Under the pieces are notes generated by a model. The model had not been told where the DNA came from and ran no database searches. It was given only the letters and a program-made list of their open reading frames with translations. From NCBI RefSeq assembly GCF_024586915.1, contig NZ_JANBVS010000025.1:30423-94422 (forward strand): DNA of 64,000 nt. Reading direction: 5' to 3'. Below are positions 53,744-62,546 of this stretch, one piece after another (position 1 is the first letter of the stretch; the number at the start of each line of letters is the position of its first letter). Origin of the DNA: Bradyrhizobium sp. SRS-191 (GTDB lineage: Bacteria; Pseudomonadota; Alphaproteobacteria; Rhizobiales; Xanthobacteraceae). The position numbers and the translations under genes were made by a program.

Positions 53744-55312
53744 ATGCTTGAACTGCGCAAGGACATCTTCGCCGACGAGCGCGACGACAATCTCAACGAG
53801 GTTGGCAAGGGCACCCAGCGGCAGGACATGCTGGGGCACGTGACGGGAACCTCGACCTATTTCAACGATCACAAGCTGCAGGGCATGCTGCATCTGCGGG
53901 TCGTGAGGTCGACGCAGCCGCATGCCCGGCTGCGCCGCATCGACATCAGCGAGGCCGAGCGCAGCGAGGGCGTCCGGCGGGTCATCCGCGGCGCCGATGT
54001 GCCGCGCAATCTGAATACGCTGCTCAGCCTGATCAACTTCGGCAAGGACGACGAGCCGACGCTCGCGGTTGACAAGGTGCGCTATCGCGGCGAGCCGATC
54101 GTCGCCGTCGTCGCCGAGACGCCGCGCGCAGCCGCCGAGGCGGCGGCCAAGGTGCGCATCGACTATGAGACCTTGCCGGCCGTGTTCGATGTCGAGGAGG
54201 CACTGAAGCCCGGCGCGCCGACGGTCAATGAGACCTATCCGAAGAACACCTTCACCTATCACGAGCGCTACGATCATCAGAAGCTCCGGTTTGGCGATGT
54301 CGAGCGCGGGTTTGCGCAGGCCGATCATGTCCTGGAGCAGCGTTACCAGATGTCGCCGATCGAACACGCGCCGGTCGAGACCAACGGCTCGATTGCAGCG
54401 CCCGACACCAATGGGCGCTACGTGGTCTACACATCGACCCAGGCGCTGTTCTTCTCGCTCGACACCTGCGCCAAGATTCTCGATCTGCCGTCGAACACCT
54501 TCCATTTCATCGGAGGCACGGTAGGCGGCGGCTTCGGCGGCAAGGTCGACACCTTGACCGAGCCGCTCGCGATCCTCGCGGCGATGCTGACCGGGCGGCC
54601 CGTGCGCTACGTGTTCGGGCGCGAGGAAGAGATGCAGTTCGGGCCGCCGCGCGGCGCCGAGCGCATCTACATCAAGGATGGCGTGATGCGGGACGGCCGT
54701 ATCGTTGCGCGGCAGATCCGCGGCTATTTCGACTCCGGCGCCTACACGCGGCTGTCGAGCTACGCGGTGGTCAAATGCGCCGCGCATCTGCCTGGGCCCT
54801 ATACGATCCCGAACGTTCATGGCGACATCTACTGCGTCTTCACCAACCGGACGCCGGCCACCGCGATGCGCGGCTTCGGCATCACCGGCATGGACTTCGC
54901 GCTCGAATGCCAGATGGACAAGCTCGCGCATCTCATCGGCATGGATCCCATGGAGTTCCGCATCCTGAATGCCTATCGCGACGGCGACATGAAGGCGCAT
55001 CGCCGCGAGGCCAAGAACACCGCGCTGATCGAATGCGTTCAGGTCGCGGCGGAGAAGGCCAAGTGGCCGATCCGCGAGGAGTTTCGGCGCATGTCCTCGC
55101 GCAGGGACGGCGGCGGGACGCGTGCGGAAGTGCCGGCCACGCCACGCGAGCCCAACTCACCGCGCATTGCAGCGGCGCAGCAGCGCACCAGCTACGACCG
55201 CGGGCTCCCGATCTCGCCGCCGCCCGAGCCGCCGCCGCCGCCGAGCCCGGCGCCATCGCCGGGACATGGCGCGACGCGGTTCTCATCGGTGTTCGGCACA
55301 AGGAGGCGCTGA
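53744..55312 (+). CDS. Mo-hydroxylase large subunit, N-terminal half (split gene)
   Basis: This 522-residue protein corresponds to the N-terminal domain and first half of the molybdopterin-binding domain of CoxL/XdhA-type subunits, with GGTVGGGFGGKVDTLTEP (near 260) and ATAMRGFGITGMDFALE (near 375). The AYRCSFR loop of true form I CO dehydrogenase is absent, so this is not a form I CoxL. After about residue 440 the conserved sequence ends. A low-complexity, proline-rich tail (PPPEPPPPPSPAPSPG, about 485-505) precedes the stop. The rest of the catalytic subunit is encoded by the next gene, 1 bp later. This is a natural split or a fixed disruption, not an obvious sequencing error, because both ORFs have good starts. 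Confidence 0.88.
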   Translation: MLELRKDIFADERDDNLNEVGKGTQRQDMLGHVTGTSTYFNDHKLQGMLHLRVVRSTQPHARLRRIDISEAERSEGVRRVIRGADVPRNLNTLLSLINFGKDDEPTLAVDKVRYRGEPIVAVVAETPRAAAEAAAKVRIDYETLPAVFDVEEALKPGAPTVNETYPKNTFTYHERYDHQKLRFGDVERGFAQADHVLEQRYQMSPIEHAPVETNGSIAAPDTNGRYVVYTSTQALFFSLDTCAKILDLPSNTFHFIGGTVGGGFGGKVDTLTEPLAILAAMLTGRPVRYVFGREEEMQFGPPRGAERIYIKDGVMRDGRIVARQIRGYFDSGAYTRLSSYAVVKCAAHLPGPYTIPNVHGDIYCVFTNRTPATAMRGFGITGMDFALECQMDKLAHLIGMDPMEFRILNAYRDGDMKAHRREAKNTALIECVQVAAEKAKWPIREEFRRMSSRRDGGGTRAEVPATPREPNSPRIAAAQQRTSYDRGLPISPPPEPPPPPSPAPSPGHGATRFSSVFGTRRR

Positions 55313-55313
55313 G

Positions 55314-56336
55314 ATGACCAGGCACCGCGGCCGCGGTATGGCGGCGATCAACTATCCGATCGGCATGAATCTCGGCGGCGACCCGAGCCAGGCGCTGGTG
55401 CATTCCAATCCGAGCGGCAAGTTCACAGTGGCGCTGTCGTCGATCGATCTCGGGCAGGGCATGAAGTCGGTGACGCGGCAGATCTGCGCCGAGACGCTCG
55501 GTGTGCCCGTCGAGGACGTCTATGTCGACACCGCCGATTCCGACACCGGCCCGCATTGTATGGGCTCGTTCGCCTCGCGTGGCACGCACCGGGTCGGCAA
55601 TGCCGTGATGGCCGCAGCCAAGGAGGCGCGCGGCGTGATGATGGAAGCGGCCGCCGAGGAGCTCGAGGTCAACGCCAGCGACCTCGAGACCGACGGCCGC
55701 GGCAACATCCATGTCAAGGGCGCGCCGCACCGGTCGATCTCGGTCAAGGACGTCGCCATCGCCGCGCAGTTCCGCCAGGGCAAGACCATCTCCGGCCGCG
55801 GCATCTTTCTGGTACCGCTGTCGGACGTCGATCCCGAGACCGGCGAGATGTCGCCGGCGACTTGCTACGCGCATGCATGCCTGGTCGCGGAGGTCGATGT
55901 CGATGACGAGACCGGCGAGGTCGGCGTGGTCAGGATGGACTCGGCCTACGAACTGGGCCGCGCGCTCAATCCGCGACTCGTCGAGCAGCAGCTGGTCGGC
56001 GGCGCCTGGATGGGGATGAGCCACGCGCTGTATGAGACGACCGAGCCGTATTATCCCGACCCCCGGCAGGGCCCGCGCGACTTCGTCGAATATCTGATGC
56101 CGGGGCCCGGCGACATCTGCCCGCACGACATCGCCGTGCTGGAGCGACCCGCGCCGGACGGTCCGTTCGGCGGCAAAGGCCCGGGCGAGATGTGCGCCAA
56201 TCCGGTGCTGCCGGCGATCGCGAATGCCATCTTCAATGCGGTCGGCGTGCGCATCGACGAGCTGCCGATCACGCCGGAGAAGGTGCTGCGCGCGATCAAG
56301 GCCCAGGGCGGCGCGCGGCCGCAGACGCGGCGGTGA
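55314..56336 (+). CDS. Mo-hydroxylase large subunit, C-terminal half (split gene)
   Basis: ATG 55314, preceded by AAGGAGG (55299-55305), starts a 340-residue protein carrying the second half of the molybdopterin-binding domain. It shows SSIDLGQGMKSVTRQICAET near 40-60 and, near the end, GGKGPGEMCANP, in which Glu292 corresponds to the catalytic base of the xanthine oxidase family. It complements the preceding half, so the two polypeptides must assemble to give a full active site. Longer upstream frames lie over the proline-rich tail and are not credible. Confidence 0.9.
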   Translation: MTRHRGRGMAAINYPIGMNLGGDPSQALVHSNPSGKFTVALSSIDLGQGMKSVTRQICAETLGVPVEDVYVDTADSDTGPHCMGSFASRGTHRVGNAVMAAAKEARGVMMEAAAEELEVNASDLETDGRGNIHVKGAPHRSISVKDVAIAAQFRQGKTISGRGIFLVPLSDVDPETGEMSPATCYAHACLVAEVDVDDETGEVGVVRMDSAYELGRALNPRLVEQQLVGGAWMGMSHALYETTEPYYPDPRQGPRDFVEYLMPGPGDICPHDIAVLERPAPDGPFGGKGPGEMCANPVLPAIANAIFNAVGVRIDELPITPEKVLRAIKAQGGARPQTRR

Positions 56337-56342
56337 CGGCGC

Positions 56343-57224
56343 ATGGTGGTCCGCAGTAACATCGTCGGCATCGACTCGCCGCAGGCGCTGGAGAAGGCGC
56401 TGCGCGCGGCGTACTACCTCGCCGACGATGGGCTCTCCACCGCCGCCTATCTCGCGCTTGCGCTCGGTAAGCCGCTGCTGCTCGAAGGTGCGCCCGGCGT
56501 CGGCAAGACCGAGGCGGCGAAGGCGGTCGCCGCCGTGCTCGGCCGCAAGCTGATCCGGCTGCAATGCTATGAAGGCATCGATGCCTCTGCTGCGCTCTAC
56601 GAGTGGAATTATCCGCGCCAGATGCTGGCGATCCGTCAGGCCGGCGAGGAGAGCATCGACATCTACGGCGAGAGCTTCCTGATCGAGCGGCCGATGCTCG
56701 CCTGTCTGCGTGCGCCGGATTCGACCGTGCTCCTGATCGACGAGATCGATCGCGCCGACCAGGAGTTCGAGGCCTTCCTGCTCGAATTCCTCTCCGATTT
56801 CCAGATCTCGATTCCCGAGCGCGGGACCGTGCGCGCCGCCGAGCGGCCGATCGTCGTGCTGACGTCGAACCGGACCCGTGACCTGCACGAAGCGCTGCGC
56901 CGTCGCTGTGTCTATCATTGGATCGACTATCCCGATGCAGAGCGCGAAGCGCGGATCGTGATGATGCGCGCCTCGAGCGTCGCCGAGGCGACCGCGCGCG
57001 CCGTGGTATCAGCGGTGGCGAAGCTCAGGCGCGAGCCGCTGAGCAAGGCGCCGGGAATTGCCGAAGCTGTCGACTGGGCGGAGGCAGCGACCTTGCTGAA
57101 CCGCACCGGCGCGCGCTGGCCCGACGCCTTCAAGCGCTCGATAGGCGTTGCGCTGAAGGATGAGGAGGACCTGTCCTTTATCGCGCCGCGCCTCGACGCG
57201 CTGCTCGCGGAGGCGACGACATGA
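56343..57224 (+). CDS. MoxR-type AAA+ ATPase (CoxD-like maturation factor)
   Basis: This 293-residue AAA+ ATPase of the MoxR branch has Walker A GAPGVGKT (49-56), Walker B VLLIDEIDRADQEFEAFLLE, sensor 1 LTSNRTRDLHEALRRRC, and the lid domain from about 210. In CO dehydrogenase clusters the CoxD homologue works with CoxE to insert sulfur or otherwise mature the molybdenum-copper centre. Its position directly after the Mo-hydroxylase large subunit supports this. The stop overlaps the next gene by 4 bp. Confidence 0.93.
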   Translation: MVVRSNIVGIDSPQALEKALRAAYYLADDGLSTAAYLALALGKPLLLEGAPGVGKTEAAKAVAAVLGRKLIRLQCYEGIDASAALYEWNYPRQMLAIRQAGEESIDIYGESFLIERPMLACLRAPDSTVLLIDEIDRADQEFEAFLLEFLSDFQISIPERGTVRAAERPIVVLTSNRTRDLHEALRRRCVYHWIDYPDAEREARIVMMRASSVAEATARAVVSAVAKLRREPLSKAPGIAEAVDWAEAATLLNRTGARWPDAFKRSIGVALKDEEDLSFIAPRLDALLAEATT

Positions 57225-58339
57225 GCGAGCTGCGCCTGCCGCGGGCCACCGAGATTTTCGTCACCTTCGCCGCTCTGCTGCGGCGGAACGGCTTTGCCGT
57301 CGCGCCCGAGCAGACCACGGCCTTTCTCGCAGCGATCGAATTGCTCGGGCCGGCTGGTATCGACGACATCAGGCGCGCCGGAGCCGCGACCCTGGCGCCG
57401 CCGCCGGAGCGGCTTTCGACCTATCATCTGCTGTTCGACATCCATTTCGGCGTGACCGAGGCGGCGGCCCTCGGCGAGAGCGACCAGCAGGACGACGTCA
57501 TCAGGCTGCAGGAGGAAGGCGACGACGGCATCGATCCCGACAGCGCCCAGGAGCAGAACGAGTCCGGGCTCGCGGCCACCCAGGCCGAGGCGCTGGTCGC
57601 GCGCCGTCTCGCCGCGATCAGCGGCGGCAACGCCTTGCAGCGTCTCGCACGTCAGGCGCGCGCAAAACTGCCGAAGCGGCGCGGCCACCGCCGGATGCGT
57701 GCGCGGCGCGGCAGCTTCGTCGATCTGCGCCGGACCTTGCGTGAGAGCGTGCGGCGCGACGGCGAGGTGCTGTCGCTGCGGCGGCTGAAGCGCCGGCCTC
57801 GATTGCGGCGGTTGCTGCTGCTGATCGACGTTTCCGGCTCGATGAAGGCGCGTACCGAGGACAACATGCGCTTGGCGCATGTGCTCGTGCAGGCGGTGCC
57901 GCAGGCCGAGGTGTTCACACTGGGCACGCGGCTGACGCGGGTGACGCGGCCGCTGCGCCTGAAGCGGCGCGAGCAGGCGCTGCTGGCGGCCTCGCATCTC
58001 GTCAGCGACTGGGACGGCGGCACGCGCATCGGCGAGGCGCTGCAGGCGTTCCTCGCGGTGCCGCGCTTCTCGACCTACGCGCGCGGAGCCGCCGTGCTGG
58101 TGCTTTCCGACGGACTGGAGCGCGGCGATCACCAGGTGCTCCGCGAGGCCGTGTGGAAGTTGTCGCTGCGCGCCTGGCGCGTGAGCTGGCTGACGCCTTT
58201 GGCGACGGGGCCCGGCTTCAAGCCGCAGACCGAAGCGCTGCAGGCGATCGCGCCGTTCGTCGACGACATCGTTCCCGGCGGCTCGGACGACGTGATCGTT
58301 TCGCACGTGCTGTCGCTGGCGCGGAGGAGGGCGGCATGA
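57221..58339 (+). CDS. VWA domain protein (CoxE-like)
   Basis: This 372-residue protein has a C-terminal von Willebrand A domain (about 195-370) with the MIDAS motif DVSGS (Asp203, Ser205, Ser207). The N-terminal helical region matches CoxE (RATEIFVTFAALLRRNGFAVAPEQ). It pairs with the MoxR ATPase upstream as a metal-centre maturation chaperone. It overlaps the previous and next genes by 4 bp each. Confidence 0.92.
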   Translation: MSELRLPRATEIFVTFAALLRRNGFAVAPEQTTAFLAAIELLGPAGIDDIRRAGAATLAPPPERLSTYHLLFDIHFGVTEAAALGESDQQDDVIRLQEEGDDGIDPDSAQEQNESGLAATQAEALVARRLAAISGGNALQRLARQARAKLPKRRGHRRMRARRGSFVDLRRTLRESVRRDGEVLSLRRLKRRPRLRRLLLLIDVSGSMKARTEDNMRLAHVLVQAVPQAEVFTLGTRLTRVTRPLRLKRREQALLAASHLVSDWDGGTRIGEALQAFLAVPRFSTYARGAAVLVLSDGLERGDHQVLREAVWKLSLRAWRVSWLTPLATGPGFKPQTEALQAIAPFVDDIVPGGSDDVIVSHVLSLARRRAA

Positions 58340-59223
58340 GCGGTTACGTCGATGCGCATCATCACATCTGGCGCCGGGCCGATCTGCCCTGGCTGGTCGG
58401 CCCGATGCAGCCGCGGATCTTCGGGCCCTATGAGCCCATTCGCCGCGACTATCCGATCGAAGAATATCTCGAAGACATCACAAGCAGTGGCGTGACGCAG
58501 TCGGTCTATGTCCAGACCAATTGGGCCAAGGAGGGTTTCGAGGACGAGGCCGCCTGGGTGCAGCGAACCGCTGACCAGCACGGCTTTCCCCACGCCATCG
58601 TCGCTTATGCCGATCTCGCCGTCGACGACGCGCGGCCGCAATTCGATCGACTCGCGCGCTATCCGCTGATGCGCGGCGTCCGGATGCAACTGCACTGGCA
58701 TGAGAACCCGTTGTACCGCTTTGCTGCGTCCCCGGATCTCTGCAACGATGCCACTATCCGCGCCAACATCGCGCGGCTGGCCGACTATGGCTGGTCGTTC
58801 GACCTGCAGGTATTTGCTGGACAGATGACCGGCGCCGCTGCACTGGCCGAGGGCTGTCCGTCCGTCACGTTCATTCTGCAGCACGCCGGCATGTTGGAGG
58901 ATCTCTCTCCGGCTGGCCGCGATCAATGGCGCGCCGGCATACGGCGGCTTGCGGCCTGCCGCAACGTCGTCAGCAAGCTCTCCGGCCTCGGCACCTTCAT
59001 CCGTCGCAACGATCCGGCGCATGTCGCCGATGTCGTGCGCGAGACGATCGAGATGTTCGGCGCCCAGCGCTGCTTGTTCGGCTCGAACTTTCCGATCGAG
59101 AAGCTCTGGACGGACTATCGCACGCTGATTGGGGTCTATGCGGCTGCGATCAAGGATCTCGACGAGGACGCGCGAGCCCAGGTGATGGGAGAGACCGCGC
59201 GGCGTGTCTATCGGCTGGGATGA
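58336..59223 (+). CDS. Amidohydrolase (amidohydrolase_2 family, lactonase-like)
   Basis: ATG 58336 overlaps the VWA gene stop (ATGA); the frame upstream belongs to a shadow. The 295-residue TIM-barrel hydrolase begins YVDAHHHIW with the HxH metal ligands and contains RGVRMQLHWHENP, ILQHAGML and CLFGSNFPIEKLW. The latter carries Asn where many relatives have the metal-binding Asp (GSD), as in a known sub-branch. Such enzymes hydrolyse lactones or decarboxylate and open rings of aromatic intermediates. This fits a step after hydroxylation by the Mo-enzyme. Confidence 0.88.
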   Translation: MSGYVDAHHHIWRRADLPWLVGPMQPRIFGPYEPIRRDYPIEEYLEDITSSGVTQSVYVQTNWAKEGFEDEAAWVQRTADQHGFPHAIVAYADLAVDDARPQFDRLARYPLMRGVRMQLHWHENPLYRFAASPDLCNDATIRANIARLADYGWSFDLQVFAGQMTGAAALAEGCPSVTFILQHAGMLEDLSPAGRDQWRAGIRRLAACRNVVSKLSGLGTFIRRNDPAHVADVVRETIEMFGAQRCLFGSNFPIEKLWTDYRTLIGVYAAAIKDLDEDARAQVMGETARRVYRLG

Positions 59224-59262
59224 CGCTGCGCGCAACGACGACAAAAGCAACAGGGAACGCTC

Positions 59263-60111
59263 ATGGCGCTGGAAATCAAGGTTCTCGACTATGGTGATAT
59301 CGAGCTGGAATCGAGCTTCCTCGTGCTCGGCCGCGACTGCGGCCGCACCCGCCGGGTGCTGACCCTCGGATTCCTGATCCTGGGCGGGCCTTACCCCGTC
59401 GTGGTCGACACCGGCTACCGCTCCAATCAGATCATGGAGACTTTGGGCATGCGCGGCCTGCAGTACCATGAGAACATGATCGAGAACCAATTGGCGCGGC
59501 ACGGCGTGCGCATGGGCGACGTCCGCTATGTCTGCCACACCCATCTGCACATCGACCATGCGGGCAAGGACGATCTGTTTCCGATGAACACGACCGTGGT
59601 GCTGAACCGGCGCGAGCTGGAGTATTCCGTCTCCGGCCTGATGCATCCGCAATATCCGGCGCCCGACATCAAGCATCTCATAGATCGGCTGCACACCAAG
59701 AGCGCGCTGCGCTTCCTGGATCTCGAGCTGACGGGGCCGGTCGAGTTGATGCCCGGCGTGTATTGCGACGCCGCCAATGCCCATACCGAGGGCTCGATGA
59801 ACATCCACGTCCATACCGCCGACGGCATCGCCACGATCTGCGGCGACGTCATCTACGACTTCAACGATCAGATCGTGACGCCGTTCAACGAGATTCAGGA
59901 CGCCGAGCCGCGCACCACCGGCAATCACGGCACCTCGAAGCGCGCCGAGAAGGCGGCCATCAAGAAGCTGCTGTCGAGCTCGCGCTATCTGCTGCCGGTC
60001 CACGATCGTCCCGCGAAGATCGAAGGCGGCATGGTCGTGGGACGGCTGCACGACCAGGTGCCGGGCCCGCTCGTGCAGTCGCTGCCGCAGCGACACTGGT
60101 TTCCGGCGTGA
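59263..60111 (+). CDS. Metallo-beta-lactamase fold lactonase-like protein
   Basis: This 282-residue MBL-fold hydrolase has the dinuclear zinc motif HTHLHIDHAG (HxHxDH at 94-99), later His in AANAHTEG and a GDVIYDF segment. The N-acyl-homoserine lactonase-like branch matches the length and the FLVLGRD... GYRSNQ start region. It may hydrolyse a lactone produced by the preceding steps; quorum quenching is the alternative. The gene lies 39 bp after the amidohydrolase gene. Confidence 0.88.
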   Translation: MALEIKVLDYGDIELESSFLVLGRDCGRTRRVLTLGFLILGGPYPVVVDTGYRSNQIMETLGMRGLQYHENMIENQLARHGVRMGDVRYVCHTHLHIDHAGKDDLFPMNTTVVLNRRELEYSVSGLMHPQYPAPDIKHLIDRLHTKSALRFLDLELTGPVELMPGVYCDAANAHTEGSMNIHVHTADGIATICGDVIYDFNDQIVTPFNEIQDAEPRTTGNHGTSKRAEKAAIKKLLSSSRYLLPVHDRPAKIEGGMVVGRLHDQVPGPLVQSLPQRHWFPA

Positions 60112-60120
60112 GGACGGGTC

Positions 60121-61710
60121 ATGACCCACGTCACCTTGCGCCCTGAGTTCGAGAGCCTGATCGACCCCTACGCGCCGGTAGCGCAGGTCGCGACCGGATT
60201 CGACTTCACGGAGGGGCCCATCTGGCATCCCGCCGAGCAGTTCCTGCTGTTCTCCGACATGCCGGCCGATGTCCGCCGCCGATGGGACGCCAAGCGCGGC
60301 GTCGTGGAGATGCGACGTCCGTCCAATAAGTGCAACGGCATGACCTACGATGCCGAGCTCAACCTCATCGTCTGCGAGCACGCGACGTCGTCGCTGGTGC
60401 GCGAGCGTCCCGACGGACGGCGCGAGATCCTGGCGTCGCATTATCAGAACCAGGAACTCAACAGTCCCAATGATGTGTGCGTGCACTCCAGCGGCGCGAT
60501 CTATTTCTCCGATCCCTGGTATGGCCGCATGCCCGTCTATGGCGTCGAGCGCCCGCGGCAGCTCGGCTTTCAGGGCGTGTACCGCGTGCCGCCTGGCGGC
60601 GGCGCGCCGCAGCTGCTGGTCGATCGCTACATGTTCGATCAGCCGAACGGGCTGTGTTTCTCGCCCGACGAGAAGCTGCTCTATGTCAACGACACGGTGC
60701 AGGCTGTCATCCGCGTGTTCGACGTCGGCGGCGACGGCAGCCTGTCGAGCGGCCGCGTCTTCGCCAGCGGCATTCGCTCGGAGCTGGAGCCCGGCGTGCC
60801 CGACGGCATGAAATGCGACCAGCGCGGCAACGTCTGGGTCACCGCGCCGGGCGGCGTCTGGGTCTATGCGTCGACCGGCGAATTGCTCGGCAAGGTGCGC
60901 GTGCCGGAATTGGTCGCCAATCTCGCTTGGGGCGGCGCTGATTTCCGCACGCTGTATCTCACCGCGACGCATTCGGTCTATGCTGTGACCACCAAGGTCG
61001 GCCCGCGCCACGAGCCGTATATGAGCGCGCGGCGGACGGTCGGGCCGGCATCGGCCGCATCGTCTTCGTCGACAGCTCCCGCGGCGCCGCAGCTCGCGTC
61101 CGGCGATATGCAGCTCGATCCGCGCCGCTGCGCCATGATCATCCAGGACCTGCAGAACGACGTCATCATGGAGGGCGGCGCGTTCGCGGATTCCGGTGCG
61201 CCCGGTCATGCCAAGCAGCAGCGCGTGGTCGACAATGTGCGGCGCCTCGCTGAGGTCGCGCGCGCGCGCGGCGTCGTCATCGTCTTCGTCTGGTTCGTGG
61301 TCGAGCCCGGTGCGCCCGGGGTGACGCTGAATGCGCCGCTGTTCGAGGGGCTGGTTGACAGCAGGGCACTCGTCCGCGGCAGCTGGGGCGTGGCACCGGT
61401 TGCCGGCCTGGAGCCGCGCAGTGGGGACTTCGTCGTCGAGAAGATGCGGATGAGCGCGTGGGAAGGCACGAGGCTGGAGACCATCCTCAAGGCGACCGGG
61501 CGCGACGTCATCATCAACACCGGCGCCTGGACCAACATGTCGGTCGAGCACACCGCGCGCACCGGCGCCGACAAGGGCTACTTCATGGTCGTGCCGGAGG
61601 ATTGCTGCTCGACGATGAATGCGGACTGGCACAATGCCGCGATCAACTTCGCCCTTCAGAACGTGTCGGTCGTCACCAATGCCGATGCGGTGATCAAGGC
61701 TCTGGGGTAG
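60121..61710 (+). CDS. SMP-30/gluconolactonase domain fused to isochorismatase-like hydrolase
   Basis: This 529-residue fusion has residues 1-300 as a six-bladed SMP-30/gluconolactonase beta-propeller (FDFTEGPIWHP, NSPNDVCVHSSGAIYFSDPW, FDQPNGLCFSPDEKLLYVND). A Ser/Ala-rich linker (about 303-332) leads to an isochorismatase-like cysteine hydrolase fold (335-529). The triad Asp343 (IIQDLQND) and Lys441 (VVEKMRMSAW) is present. The nucleophile position, normally Cys in NVCVE, is Ser474 (TNMSVEH). So lactone opening is expected from the first domain, while the second may be inactive or use Ser. The fusion fits consecutive hydrolytic steps. Confidence 0.9.
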   Translation: MTHVTLRPEFESLIDPYAPVAQVATGFDFTEGPIWHPAEQFLLFSDMPADVRRRWDAKRGVVEMRRPSNKCNGMTYDAELNLIVCEHATSSLVRERPDGRREILASHYQNQELNSPNDVCVHSSGAIYFSDPWYGRMPVYGVERPRQLGFQGVYRVPPGGGAPQLLVDRYMFDQPNGLCFSPDEKLLYVNDTVQAVIRVFDVGGDGSLSSGRVFASGIRSELEPGVPDGMKCDQRGNVWVTAPGGVWVYASTGELLGKVRVPELVANLAWGGADFRTLYLTATHSVYAVTTKVGPRHEPYMSARRTVGPASAASSSSTAPAAPQLASGDMQLDPRRCAMIIQDLQNDVIMEGGAFADSGAPGHAKQQRVVDNVRRLAEVARARGVVIVFVWFVVEPGAPGVTLNAPLFEGLVDSRALVRGSWGVAPVAGLEPRSGDFVVEKMRMSAWEGTRLETILKATGRDVIINTGAWTNMSVEHTARTGADKGYFMVVPEDCCSTMNADWHNAAINFALQNVSVVTNADAVIKALG

Positions 61711-61713
61711 GGG

Positions 61714-62340
61714 ATGCCCAAGCTGTTTCATCTCGTCGCCTCGCCGCGCGCAGACTCAGAGTCGAGCGCCGGCGCGCGCGCCTTTCTCGACCGCTTCAGG
61801 CAGGCGCGGCCGGAATGGGAAGTGGACGAGATGGACCTGTGGCGCGAGCCGCTGCCGGAGTTCGATGGCGAGATCCTGCAGGCGAAATATGCGCGAATGG
61901 GCGGACGCGCCTTCACCGACGGCCAGCGCGCCGCCTTCGCGGTGGCCGAGCGCATGGTGGTGCGGCTCGATCTCGCCGAGCGGGTCGTGATCTCGACGCC
62001 CATGTGGAATTTCGGCATCCCCTACAAGCTCAAGCACTGGCTCGACATCATCAACCAGCCCGGGCTCACGTTCAGTTTCGATCCTGCGCGCGGCTATCTT
62101 CCACTGTTGAAGGACCGGCCGACGCTGGTGATCCTTGCCAGCGGCGGCGATTTCTCCACCGGCATGAGCCGCGGCCGCACCGATCTTGCGACGCCCTATC
62201 TGCGCGAGGCGCTGCGCTTCATGGGTCTGCGCGACGTCACCTTCGTCGCGATCGGGCCGACCAGCGGGCCGGCCGAGCACACCGGCGCGGCGCGCGACAG
62301 GGCGCACCGGCGGCTCGTGGAGCTGGCCGCGCGTTTCTGA
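61714..62340 (+). CDS. FMN-dependent NAD(P)H oxidoreductase (AzoR-like)
   Basis: This 208-residue flavodoxin-fold oxidoreductase resembles FMN-dependent azoreductases/NAD(P)H-quinone reductases. It shows LFHLVASPRADSESSAGARA at the start (phosphate-binding loop), the typical TPMWNFGIPYKLKHWLD (near 90-107) and GLTFSFDPARGYLPLL. It is 3 bp after the fusion gene. A role in quinone or aromatic ring reduction within the pathway, or in protection from quinone intermediates, is plausible. Confidence 0.9.
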   Translation: MPKLFHLVASPRADSESSAGARAFLDRFRQARPEWEVDEMDLWREPLPEFDGEILQAKYARMGGRAFTDGQRAAFAVAERMVVRLDLAERVVISTPMWNFGIPYKLKHWLDIINQPGLTFSFDPARGYLPLLKDRPTLVILASGGDFSTGMSRGRTDLATPYLREALRFMGLRDVTFVAIGPTSGPAEHTGAARDRAHRRLVELAARF

Positions 62341-62350
62341 TGCATCGGCG

Positions 62351-62404
62351 CCCATGCATGACGCCCCATGCATGGGAGAGCCTTGCGCCGCGCCCACGGC
62401 GCGG
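62351..62404 (+). terminator. Hairpins after the AzoR-like gene
   Basis: A perfect 10-bp stem CCCATGCATG/CATGCATGGG (62351-62360 with 62367-62376, 6-nt loop) lies 10 bp after the stop. It is followed by a 7-bp stem CCGCGCC/GGCGCGG (62388-62394 with 62398-62404, 3-nt loop). They lie in the 206-bp gap before the last gene and may end or attenuate the long transcript. There is no U-tract. Confidence 0.5.
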
Positions 62405-62546
62405 GGCATGTTGGCCCGGAGTGACGTTGAGTCCGGTGTGCTCGGCCTGCGCCAAGACCTGCCGCAGCCCGGGCTGCGCGATGGTGCTGCTGGCGTCATC
62501 CGGACTCCCCCTGAAGGACCCCTGGTCCTGTGCAAGGAAATTGCCG

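Noticed and set aside
45413..55000. Stop-free minus-strand frame of more than 3,000 codons
   Set aside because: It is exactly antisense to eleven well-supported genes. Its translation is His/Arg/Asp/Leu-rich without domains, as expected from the complement of GC3-biased codons.
53744..55312. Form I carbon monoxide dehydrogenase large subunit
   Set aside because: The diagnostic AYRCSFR active-site loop is absent (AMRGFG is present), so the CoxL name is used only for family resemblance.
58129..61731. Long minus-strand frame of 1,200 codons
   Set aside because: It is antisense to the amidohydrolase, MBL and SMP-30 fusion genes, with no recognisable domain; it results from codon bias.
62341..62546. 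Coding sequence in the gap before the last amidohydrolase
   Set aside because: The open frame through it is only a read-in from a shadow frame; the sequence shows hairpins and no ribosome-binding site except that of the amidohydrolase.
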